DNA from: a virus
Strand: one strand, 5' to 3'
Virus record (IMG/VR): IMGVR_UViG_3300020200_000052
Span: 1 to 45,948 of that record
Length of the DNA: 45,948 nucleotides
Shown: positions 8,400 to 15,231 of the stretch, in pieces
Numbering within the stretch: the first letter of the stretch is position 1
Layout: the number at the start of each line of letters is the position of its first letter
Program-made: the position numbers and the translations under genes
Notes under the pieces: model-generated
The model's input: the letters and a program-made list of their open reading frames with translations, nothing else
The model's database searches: none
What the model was told of the DNA's origin: nothing

Positions 8400-10481
8400 A
8401 TGGAAAACAAAGATTCAATTTTAATAAGAAAGTACATTAATTTGGTGGAATCGTTTGAAACAAAAACTGAAGAACCTCTTAATGAACAGTTAAGAATGTT
8501 CCAAGATTTGGTAAAAACCTTAGCAAGAACAGTTGAAGTGGAAAAAGCGTTATGGCAAACACTTAAAACTGAAATTCCAGCAATTGGAAATAAATTTAAA
8601 AGTGCCGCAGAATTTAAAGCAGCCGCTGAGGCTGGTAAAATTACCTCTGTTGAGTCTGCAGAAATTGTAAAATATGCAATCAAGAATGTTCCTGAAGTTG
8701 CAATTAAAATGAAAGGACTTTTAAGAACTCAACCTGAATTTGCGGAAATTGCAAAACAAGTATTTCCAAAAGGAACACAAATGGCTGCAGATGCGTCTAA
8801 ACTAAAGTTAGCACAAGAAACAATGGCTAAATTTGGTATTGAGGGTAAAGAAGCTGAGGCTATGTTGAAAAAAGCAGCACAAGATGCGGGTGGTTCTACT
8901 AAAGTTACCGCGAAAGCTGTAGACAAGGCAGTCGCAAAAAGGGCTGGTGATACCACCAAAAAAGCCACAGGAGCGGGTAAAGATGCTGCTAAGACGGCTG
9001 AGGAAGCTTCTAAAATCTCAAAAGGTAAAGAAGTTATGATTGCTGGTGGTGGTAAAAAATACCACGAGTGGTTGAAAAAAATGTGGGAAAAATTCGGTAA
9101 GAAAAAAACTGTTATCGAAGATGGTATTAAAAAAGTTACCGTTACTAAAAAATTATTACAATGGGCATTATTGGCCGGTGGTGCATACTTCATTTACTCT
9201 TTATTAACCGATTCAGACGGAAGTGACGTTGTTGTTGTTGATGAGGAGGGTAAAAAAGTTGACCCAAATTTAATCGATGGAATGGCAGAATGTTTAAGAA
9301 ACCTTATTGATAATGGTTCTGCACAAATTGAAGAATCATCTGACGGTTCCCCAATAGTTTATGTTAAAAACACAGGTAACTCAGAATACGATAGTTTAGG
9401 TGGGTTAAATTTCTACATGAATGGTAGAGTTATTAGTGATGATGCATCTAAAAGAGGTAATTGGAAATGTAAACAAGGTAAAATTCAAACAATTCCTGAA
9501 TCATTTGTAATTAATGAACAATCCGAAACCGAAATGACAAACGACGTTGAGACAATGATTGATTTGTTAGACTTTCCGGTTTCGGGTGGTGACTTGGTAC
9601 AGGCAAGAACATTATTGGCAAAATATGCAAAAAGTCCAAAAGGAAAAGATTTCTTACAATTATATAAAGACTCAGGATTAGGAAGTGGTTCGTTAAAAAA
9701 ATCATTAGATTACATCGCAACATTCCAAGCAAGTTCAGTTTTATCTAAAAATAAAATGTATGAACTTATTAAACAAATCGAATCTGGTAAAACAGGTGGT
9801 GGTGAAAATCAAGGAGGTAATCAAACCGCAGATTTATCTGGTATTGAAATTACATGGGATGGTGAAAAGAAAAAAGAAGAAGGTGGAGGCGGTGACGGTG
9901 ATAAACCAATACCAGTGCCTCAACCAATAAAATATTATCAATGTGATGCGTTCCCATTCAGATTTGGTTGTAAGAATGAAAAAATTAGAGAAGTACAAAG
10001 ATGTTTAGGGATGGAATCGAAATACCAAACGGGTAATTTTGGGCCATTAACTTTATCTCAAATGAGAAATAAATTTGGTATGGATGTTATTGATGAAATC
10101 ACATATAATGGAATTATCAGTAAATGTAAAAAAGTATCACAAACAGGTACCACGGTTAATACAGGAACTACAATTGCTAGTACTGGAACAACCGTAACAC
10201 CACCTGTACAGGGTGGTGGAACTGTTTCACCAAAACCAACATCAGGTGGAGACACAACTGTTAAACCTGAAGTCTCTTTAAATAGAAGAACTTGTAAAAA
10301 TTTGTTTGACACAATTAACGATAGAGACCAATCCGCGGGTAAAGCAACTGCTACGGATAAAGAAAAACAACAACTTAAATTCTGTATGCAACAGTACAAC
10401 TTTGGTGTTGGAAGTGGTGTAACTAGAATGAAGAGAAGATATGGACTAACATCTTCAGGTGGAGACAGAGGAATAAGATAA
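8400..10481 (+). CDS. Putative internal virion protein with peptidoglycan-binding domain
   Basis: The 693-residue protein begins with a targeting-like helix (ILIRKYINLVESFE). An Ala/Lys-rich helical region and one transmembrane-like segment (LLQWALLAGGAYFIYSLL, near residue 255) follow. Around residues 520-565 there is a PG_binding_1-like repeat: FRFGCKNEKIREVQRCLG, then GNFGPLTLSQMRNKFG. After it come Thr/Gly-rich linkers and a basic C terminus. A peptidoglycan-binding domain joined to a membrane segment fits a protein ejected with the DNA to cross the envelope. The gene lies 16 bases after its neighbour, in the same operon. The role is inferred from domains and context. Confidence 0.65.
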   Translation: MENKDSILIRKYINLVESFETKTEEPLNEQLRMFQDLVKTLARTVEVEKALWQTLKTEIPAIGNKFKSAAEFKAAAEAGKITSVESAEIVKYAIKNVPEVAIKMKGLLRTQPEFAEIAKQVFPKGTQMAADASKLKLAQETMAKFGIEGKEAEAMLKKAAQDAGGSTKVTAKAVDKAVAKRAGDTTKKATGAGKDAAKTAEEASKISKGKEVMIAGGGKKYHEWLKKMWEKFGKKKTVIEDGIKKVTVTKKLLQWALLAGGAYFIYSLLTDSDGSDVVVVDEEGKKVDPNLIDGMAECLRNLIDNGSAQIEESSDGSPIVYVKNTGNSEYDSLGGLNFYMNGRVISDDASKRGNWKCKQGKIQTIPESFVINEQSETEMTNDVETMIDLLDFPVSGGDLVQARTLLAKYAKSPKGKDFLQLYKDSGLGSGSLKKSLDYIATFQASSVLSKNKMYELIKQIESGKTGGGENQGGNQTADLSGIEITWDGEKKKEEGGGGDGDKPIPVPQPIKYYQCDAFPFRFGCKNEKIREVQRCLGMESKYQTGNFGPLTLSQMRNKFGMDVIDEITYNGIISKCKKVSQTGTTVNTGTTIASTGTTVTPPVQGGGTVSPKPTSGGDTTVKPEVSLNRRTCKNLFDTINDRDQSAGKATATDKEKQQLKFCMQQYNFGVGSGVTRMKRRYGLTSSGGDRGIR

Positions 10482-10492
10482 AAATATAGACA

Positions 10493-11095
10493 ATGGAATT
10501 AAGGAAATACATTAAAGAAACTCTACTCGAAGAAAGAGAAAGAAAGTTGTACGAATCTTATGATGAATTAAATGACATCAGAGATAAGGAGTATTTTCTT
10601 GAAAGATACTTTGTTATAACCTCTGGTCTTTTAAATGAAGGATATTCCTTTGAAGAAGTTGAGTCTGTACTTAATGAAGTTGAAAATCCATTATCGGGTC
10701 TTGACTTAACTGGTGATGATTTATTAAGTGCGGGTGGTTCGCAATTGAAAGAGTACGCAATCAATCTATTATTAACATTTATTTTTGGTGGTAAGAATCA
10801 AGGAATGATTACAACCATCTCAGTGGTTTTTGCTGATTATGATGTTAGAGACATACTTAAACCTTTTAAAGATGAACCGAATTGTATGTCTCATATGCCA
10901 AAAATGGTTGATGGGGTATTAGAAGCTTTATCAAGATATGTGGCAGGTTCTGCTGTTGGTGTAGATAGGAATAATTACGGATTAAATTTAGGAGGTTTAT
11001 CTTCAGGTTTTGCTGGAAATATATTTGGTGAAGTAATAAAAGATTCTAATATAGGTGAAACCATATCAGACAAAATATGTAAATTTATTCACTAA
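10493..11095 (+). CDS. Putative virion protein, unknown function
   Basis: The 200-residue protein starts MELRKYIKETLLEERERK, again a short charged amphipathic helix. It then has an alternating hydrophobic and Gly-rich C-terminal half (LLLTFIFGG; LGGLSSGFAGNIFG). The stop overlaps the next ATG by one base. It is probably a member of the same internal-protein set. I recognise no family. Confidence 0.55.
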   Translation: MELRKYIKETLLEERERKLYESYDELNDIRDKEYFLERYFVITSGLLNEGYSFEEVESVLNEVENPLSGLDLTGDDLLSAGGSQLKEYAINLLLTFIFGGKNQGMITTISVVFADYDVRDILKPFKDEPNCMSHMPKMVDGVLEALSRYVAGSAVGVDRNNYGLNLGGLSSGFAGNIFGEVIKDSNIGETISDKICKFIH

Positions 11096-12057
11096 TGGAA
11101 TTCACTAAAAAACAAATAATAGAAAATAAAAAAGTATTAAAAGAAGATACATTAGAAAATATTCTAATGGTAGCGGGATTTGTACCTGTAATTGGTGAAA
11201 TCGCTGACATTATATTGATTATTAGATATATCTATAAAAAAGAATATCTATACGCAGCATTGATGTTAGTCGCGCTTATACCTACAGTGGGTGACTTTAT
11301 AGTTAAACCATTTATTCGAGTATTAAAGAGCGCAGGTATTGCTGGTAAAACAGCTCTTAGGAGTAGTGATGATTTAGCTAAATACTTGATGCAAAATCCA
11401 AGTGCGAAAGAACAATTCTTAAAGATGTCAAAACACTTTGACGATGCTGGTGTAAAACAAACAATAAATTCAGTATCAAATATAAACAAGGGTTGGGGTC
11501 AAAAAATGACTGATGGTCTTAGTTCTCTAAAAACCACAGCATCTAAATTAAGACCTGTACAAATGACTCAAAGAATTGGTAAAGAGATTGCAACACAACC
11601 TTCGGCTGGTTATCTTAAAATGATGTCAGGTAGAGGACCTGTGGCAACAGGTATGAAAGCATTCTTTAGAGAAGAAAAATTAGCTCAGTATATTGCGAAA
11701 AAAGGTATGGAACCTAGCAATTGGTTGAGTAAATGGTGGAATATAACAAGAGCAGGAAGACAATCAAGAAAAGACATGTTTAGGTCAATTGTCATATCAA
11801 GTCAAGTTGCAAAAATGTTTGGCTTACCCAATTTAAGTATGAACCAACTCGATAGAGCGATGCTTGATGATAGATTTAAAAATGCTTTAGCTAATGACCC
11901 AACAGTTAGTCAATACATTGCACAAAACACGACTCCCGATGATTTAAGTCAAATTGAAGGTGATTCAAACACAAATCAAGGAGGGGAATCTGTGAACCCC
12001 TTAGCTGGAATTTTAGGTATAGGTTTATTAAAAACTTTAGCAAAAAAATACGTCTAA
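11095..12057 (+). CDS. Putative virion protein with toxin-like hydrophobic hairpin module
   Basis: The 320-residue protein has a charged N-terminal helix. Residues about 24-65 then read GFVPVIGEIADI... followed by AALMLVALIPTVGDF. This paired pattern (G-x-x-P-x-x-GEIAD, then LIPxVGD) resembles the hydrophobic pre-toxin modules seen before C-terminal toxin domains in bacterial polymorphic toxins. The rest is helical and basic, with no nuclease motif that I can identify. It ends the 6.8-12.1 kb operon. Delivery into the cell with the DNA is an inference. Confidence 0.55.
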   Translation: MEFTKKQIIENKKVLKEDTLENILMVAGFVPVIGEIADIILIIRYIYKKEYLYAALMLVALIPTVGDFIVKPFIRVLKSAGIAGKTALRSSDDLAKYLMQNPSAKEQFLKMSKHFDDAGVKQTINSVSNINKGWGQKMTDGLSSLKTTASKLRPVQMTQRIGKEIATQPSAGYLKMMSGRGPVATGMKAFFREEKLAQYIAKKGMEPSNWLSKWWNITRAGRQSRKDMFRSIVISSQVAKMFGLPNLSMNQLDRAMLDDRFKNALANDPTVSQYIAQNTTPDDLSQIEGDSNTNQGGESVNPLAGILGIGLLKTLAKKYV

Positions 12058-12072
12058 ATTAAGATTACAAGA

Positions 12073-12080
12073 TATTTATA
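12073..12080 (+). promoter_or_regulatory. TATTTATA motif, putative phage promoter
   Basis: The exact octamer lies 15 bases after the stop of the preceding gene and just before the structured RNA candidate. The same octamer precedes many phage genes in this window. Confidence 0.35.
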
Positions 12081-12084
12081 ATTA

Positions 12085-12256
12085 GAATCAAATGGTTTGG
12101 TCGCCATGAGATGATAATTAGACTAAAAACGAAAGGAGGTATTCCACATCTCGGCAAAGGGGTCTTAATTGACCTCTTTGTTCGTTATATACCTCTCAAA
12201 GACAATATCGAGGACAAAGTGTCCTTAAAACAAAAAACCCACCAATTGGTGGGTTT
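12085..12256 (+). ncRNA. Structured RNA candidate
   Basis: No ORF covers this stretch, but it folds well. ATGG (12092) pairs with CCAT (12104). GAGGTAT (12136-12142) pairs with ATACCTC (12189-12195) and encloses a 10-bp hairpin, CAAAGGGGTC/GACCTCTTTG (12155-12180). AGGACA/TGTCCT (12211-12225) follows. It ends with the perfect palindromic terminator at 12235-12256. A promoter-like TATTTATA precedes it. Part of the sequence (AGACTAAAAACGAAAGGA and TCGGCAAAG) recurs at 22.9 kb. It could be a free small RNA or the leader of the HNH gene. Confidence 0.45.
12235..12256 (+). terminator. Perfect palindromic hairpin, probable terminator
   Basis: A 9-bp stem (AAACCCACC/GGTGGGTTT) with an AATT loop. 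The downstream T-run is weak on the + strand (ATTATTT); on the - strand the hairpin is followed by TTTTTTGTTTT, so it could stop transcription both ways. Confidence 0.65.
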
Positions 12257-12300
12257 ATTATTTAATTAGTAACACCTCCATACTTTTCCCATTATCTCCA

Positions 12301-12308
12301 TATTTATA
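12301..12308 (+). promoter_or_regulatory. TATTTATA motif upstream of HNH gene
   Basis: The exact octamer lies 13 bases before the HNH ATG and after the terminator, so the HNH gene may have its own promoter. Confidence 0.35.
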
Positions 12309-12321
12309 ATAAAGTAATAAA

Positions 12322-12843
12322 ATGGGAAAATGTATTTGTTCAAGCTGTGGGATTGAATTTGAAAAATCAAATTCTGAATTAAATCGTAATAAAAAATTAA
12401 ATAGACCTAATTTTTGTTCAAGAAATTGTGTTGGTATTAACAATACTAAAAATTTATTAAACGTTAAAAATCGATACGATATACAAAGACACTCAAATAA
12501 TAGAGGTGGGGAATATTCAAAATTCAAATATCATTTTAGAAATATTAAAAAAAGAAATCAAATTATTGATTTAACTATTGAAGATTTGTCTAATCAATGG
12601 GTTTTACAAAATGGAATTTGTCCATTCAGTGGTATAAAATTAGAGTTGTCATCATATACCAAAATAAAAAAGAATCCAATATATTCTGCGTCTTTAGATA
12701 GGATAGATAATAAATTAGGTTATGTTAAAGGAAATGTTAGATGGGTTTCAAGGGCAATTAATTGGATGAAAAATGAAATGGATGATGCGTATATTCATGA
12801 ATTAATTAGTATTTTAATTAAAAATAAAAGGGAACCCTTTTGA
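12322..12843 (+). CDS. HNH homing endonuclease
   Basis: The 173-residue protein has an N-terminal zinc-finger-like pair (CSSC and CSRNC). The C-terminal half has ASLDRIDNKLGYVKGNVRWVSR followed by a conserved Asn (AINW), the pattern of phage HNH endonucleases that cut DNA and spread their own gene. It lies beside, not inside, the intron of the tmRNA gene on the opposite strand; the two 3' ends are 14 bases apart. Whether it acts on the tmRNA locus is unknown. Confidence 0.8.
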   Translation: MGKCICSSCGIEFEKSNSELNRNKKLNRPNFCSRNCVGINNTKNLLNVKNRYDIQRHSNNRGGEYSKFKYHFRNIKKRNQIIDLTIEDLSNQWVLQNGICPFSGIKLELSSYTKIKKNPIYSASLDRIDNKLGYVKGNVRWVSRAINWMKNEMDDAYIHELISILIKNKREPF

Positions 12844-12853
12844 GGTTCCCTTT
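12827..12853 (-). terminator. Terminator of the tmRNA gene
   Basis: A 10-bp perfect stem (AAAGGGAACC/GGTTCCCTTT). Read on the - strand it starts 4 bases after the tmRNA end and is followed by TATTTTTAATT. It also overlaps the last codons of the convergent HNH gene, so it may serve both. Confidence 0.75.
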
Positions 12854-12876
12854 AATGTGGAGGTGGCGGGTTTCGA

Positions 12877-13069
12877 CAATTATTGGACTATATCATCATC
12901 TCAACGAGATGTCGGACGCTAATGTGGTATTACGATAGAAGCGTCTATCACCCACTAGTCTCTGCACCTTCCTGTTCCTATCAGGCTTGGCTCAGGATTA
13001 TCTAAAAGACTTCCCCTGAGTTCATCCGATTTTCGACATATCTCACGATATGAAGGGGCTCGATTAAAA
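12877..13069 (-). mobile_element. Group I intron in the tmRNA T-loop (193 nt)
   Basis: On the - strand the core elements appear in order. P: AACTCAGGGGAAGTC (13008-13026 region). Q: AATCCTGAGCC (about 12988-13000). R: AAGGTGCAGAGACTAGTGGG (12951-12970). S: GATATAGTCC (12885-12894). CTCAGG pairs with CCTGAG (P4) and GACTA with TAGTC (P7). The 5' exon ends in U (T54 of the T-loop), which can form the G-U wobble with an internal guide GCCC (exon GGGU). The last intron base is G. P, Q, R and S resemble those of tRNA-Leu group I introns. It carries no ORF, so it depends on other endonucleases for mobility. Confidence 0.85.
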
Positions 13070-13277
13070 ACCCGCGTCTTGCTCGCAATACAATAAATGG
13101 ACTACACGTTTAGGACAGTATTTTCTAATACTCCGAAATTCACAATTCCCTTATTTTAAAGTGGTTCGGTTTACTGAGAACTAATCTTCCACTTTGTTTC
13201 TTTTAGGATAGAAACCACACCCTACAAGGACTTCTGTTCCAAGGTTATCTGTCCGTCGACCCGTTAGTTACAACCAA

Positions 13278-13340
13278 TTAGGCTGCAACTTTAGAAGTCG
13301 CAAGAAGACCTGCTACTTCCATTTGGTTATAAACGTTGCC
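13278..13340 (-). other. tmRNA tag-peptide reading frame
   Basis: Upstream UAAAC followed by GGC suggests the resume codon at 13340. Twenty codons give GNVYNQMEVAGLLATSKVAA, then TAA. The Val-Ala-Ala end matches the hydrophobic-Ala-Ala degron read by host proteases. The length is well above the usual 8-12 residues. The resume site is inferred and could be further downstream. Confidence 0.65.
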
Positions 13341-13451
13341 GTTTAAAATTTACCACCGTGGATTAAAGTCGTAGATGACATCCGACTACGTGCCCATTTA
13401 CCATATCAACGCCAATCAATTCCATACACCCCCATAAGTCAAAGAACAAGA

Positions 13452-13459
13452 CAAAGATA
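13452..13459 (-). promoter_or_regulatory. TATCTTTG, putative -7 element for tmRNA
   Basis: It matches the Bacteroidota TAnnTTTG -7 consensus and ends 18 bases before the mature tmRNA 5' end. No clear TTG is visible at the -33 position. Confidence 0.4.
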
Positions 13460-13460
13460 G

Positions 13461-14180
13461 TTAATTTTCTTCGTCTATATAATTTATTGTAAATATACCA
13501 TCATTTTCGATTAAATCAAAAACTAATGGTTTATTTATTGGTCGATACCTTTCTGTACAAGTTGATGCGTTAGCAAATACTGTATCGCCAATCATTGCAA
13601 CACCATATGCACCATGTATGTGACCAAAAACATGTAAAAGTGGTTTTAAAACTTCAACACGCTCTCTTAAAAGTTCACATCCGACCTGTAAATTATTGGG
13701 TGTAAAATCTCTAATTCCATGTGGTGGACCATGTGTTATTAAGATATCGGTATTATTTGGGATTGAGTCCCATTTTTCTTTTAACACCTCACCGTTTCTT
13801 GGTAAATTAAATGCCCAATCAAAAAATTCAGGTTGCCATGGAGAACCATAAATTTTTATTGGTCTTGAGAATTCTGAACTAATAATTTCCAACTCACCAT
13901 CTTCCAAATAAGTAACATTATTTTCTGTGAGAATTGATGGGTCTATGTAAAGATTTAACCATGTTGGTTTTCTTTGAAACGCAAAATCGTGGTTACCTGC
14001 AATGAAAATTTTATGGGTAAATCCTTGTATATTTTGAAACCAATTAATAAAATCACGAACATCATTTTGTCGTCCGACATTTGTGCAATCTCCTGAGTGT
14101 ATCAAAATATCTCCCTGTGGTATGTTATACAACATACCATTGTGTAAAGAGTGGGTGTCAGAAATACATACTATTCTCAT
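13461..14180 (-). CDS. Calcineurin-like metallophosphoesterase
   Basis: The 239-residue protein carries all metallophosphoesterase motifs: SDTHS (Asp8, His10), HSGDCTN (Asp31), AGNHD (Asn63, His64), THGPPHG, and GHIHG near residue 188. This set binds two metal ions and hydrolyses phosphoesters. Length and motif spacing resemble the MPPED/UPF0046 group. It has a separate upstream region between two terminators, so it is probably transcribed alone; the tmRNA promoter lies just after its stop. The substrate is unknown, although nucleotide or RNA 2',3'-cyclic phosphates are possible. Confidence 0.88.
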   Translation of the reverse strand: MRIVCISDTHSLHNGMLYNIPQGDILIHSGDCTNVGRQNDVRDFINWFQNIQGFTHKIFIAGNHDFAFQRKPTWLNLYIDPSILTENNVTYLEDGELEIISSEFSRPIKIYGSPWQPEFFDWAFNLPRNGEVLKEKWDSIPNNTDILITHGPPHGIRDFTPNNLQVGCELLRERVEVLKPLLHVFGHIHGAYGVAMIGDTVFANASTCTERYRPINKPLVFDLIENDGIFTINYIDEEN

Positions 14181-14215
14181 ATTTGTAAATATATCAAAAA
14201 ATATGTTTAAAAAAG

Positions 14216-14239
14216 AAGGGGTTAGTCACCCAACCCCTT
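14216..14239 (-). terminator. Rho-independent terminator (bidirectional)
   Basis: The stem AAGGGGTT/AACCCCTT (14216-14223 and 14232-14239) is flanked by T5 on the + side and CTTTTTT on the - side. It ends the transcript of the 14.3-14.7 kb gene. Confidence 0.75.
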
Positions 14240-14274
14240 TTTAGGACGACCGGTTTCTCGGTTCGACTCCACCA

Positions 14275-14293
14275 CTTGGTTTAAAAAACCAAG
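14275..14293 (-). terminator. Hairpin just after a stop codon
   Basis: CTTGGTT/AACCAAG with an A/T loop lies directly after the stop of the minus-strand gene. It is probably part of a double terminator with the next hairpin. Confidence 0.4.
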
Positions 14294-14296
14294 AAA

Positions 14297-14743
14297 TTAC
14301 TTTTCGTTAAGTAACTCCGTGATTGCTTCCAATTCCATTTGTACTCTTATCTCGGGTGAAATTAATGAATTCAAACGAGATTCAATTTCAGAAAGTTCTT
14401 TACGTTTTTCTTGAATTAAAATTTGATTTACTCTTGTTTGAAAATCATCTTTCCATTCATCGACAGTAAATCCTAACCATGTGAATTTGTAGTTTACGCC
14501 AAGTTCTTTGGCTGCGGTTTCGGATTTATCTTTTCTTTCCATCAGAAATGCGTACATCTCTACGATTTTACGTACATCTGTGATAGTTGGAATTGATGTC
14601 CTGTCATGTGCGGAATTCGCTGAATAACCAAAGTTACCGCTGGTTTTCCAACAAGGTCTTTCAGCTTTTTCAATTGCTAATTTTTTACTTTGAACTAAAT
14701 CGAATAGTTCTTTTACTTTCTGGTCAGTTGTTTTTGTTGCCAT
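14297..14743 (-). CDS. Conserved-looking protein linked to the TerD-like genes
   Basis: I prefer the ATG at 14743 (MATKTTDQKVKELF, 148 residues); a longer frame reaches 14800. The protein is helical and charged. It has ERPCWKTSGNFGY near residue 30 and a WLGFTVDEWKDDFQTRV segment near the middle, followed by a long coiled-coil-like C terminus. I do not recognise a named family. It lies downstream of the split TerD-like pair on the same strand, after a 430-base gap, so a functional link is only suggested by position. Confidence 0.7.
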   Translation of the reverse strand: MATKTTDQKVKELFDLVQSKKLAIEKAERPCWKTSGNFGYSANSAHDRTSIPTITDVRKIVEMYAFLMERKDKSETAAKELGVNYKFTWLGFTVDEWKDDFQTRVNQILIQEKRKELSEIESRLNSLISPEIRVQMELEAITELLNEK

Positions 14744-14800
14744 AATTGTTGTTTTTATGTTATTTATTTTGTTGTTTTTAAAAAATGGAAACTGTGTCAA

Positions 14801-15231
14801 TAATTGTTTTGATTATCGGTCAAAGTAGAAATAACTGAACACATATCCATGTGTGTTTTAAAAGTGGAAAGACTACAACTAATTTTTGATTTTTTGCTTA
14901 AAATTTAGAAGTAAGTTGATAGATAGCCACTCAATATGATTGACGGAAAAAGTACGGGTAATGTAACATATAATTGTTATAGAAGGGGGGACATTAGTCC
15001 CCTAGCAGAAGTAACCCAATACATAGCCGTCTAAGAAGTTATGTGGAAATTGTGTGTCTGGTTTTCGTATCTGATAGTTGTTTGTTAGAAGTAAGACGTT
15101 TGCATTGATACTTTTGTCACCGCTAAGGACCAAAACAGAACCACTCCGTGGTTTGATGTGATGGTCAGTTGACTATCCTCTCAATGGCTCACATAGCCAC
15201 ATATAATATTTCAAAGAACTAATGGGTGAGT
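14801..15231. other. 430-base intergenic region with hairpins and a triple motif
   Basis: No convincing ORF. AGAAGTAA occurs three times on the + strand (about 14909, 15007 and 15089). Hairpins are visible: GGGGAC/GTCCCC near 14987-15002, ACCAC/GTGGT near 15139-15151, and ATGGGTG/CACCCAT (15222-15243) at the end of the adjacent minus-strand gene. It may be a long leader for the 14743 gene or hold a small RNA; nothing decides between these. Confidence 0.35.

Larger units (their letters stand above)
12858..13433 (-). ncRNA. ssrA: tmRNA, interrupted by a group I intron
   Basis: The 5' end has GGGGGTG (13433-13427), which pairs with CACCTCC (12865-12859) as a 7-bp acceptor stem. It includes a G3-U70 wobble, the alanine identity element of tmRNA, and A73. 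Before the T-arm the sequence AACGTGTAGTCC...GACGCGGGT matches the usual tmRNA 3' domain. The T-arm is split: GCGGGT ends at 13070, and TCGAAACCCGC resumes at 12876. Removing the intron leaves about 383 nt, a normal tmRNA length. A tag reading frame ends in Ala-Ala-stop. CCA is not encoded. tmRNA rescues stalled ribosomes and marks the nascent protein for proteolysis. Confidence 0.88.

Noticed and set aside
12322-13433. HNH gene as ORF inside the tmRNA intron
   Set aside because: It is on the other strand and outside both splice sites; the intron is only 193 nt.
14243-14275. T-loop-like GGTTCGACTCC on the + strand
   Set aside because: No flanking stem or acceptor pairing; it lies between two terminators and has no other tRNA features.
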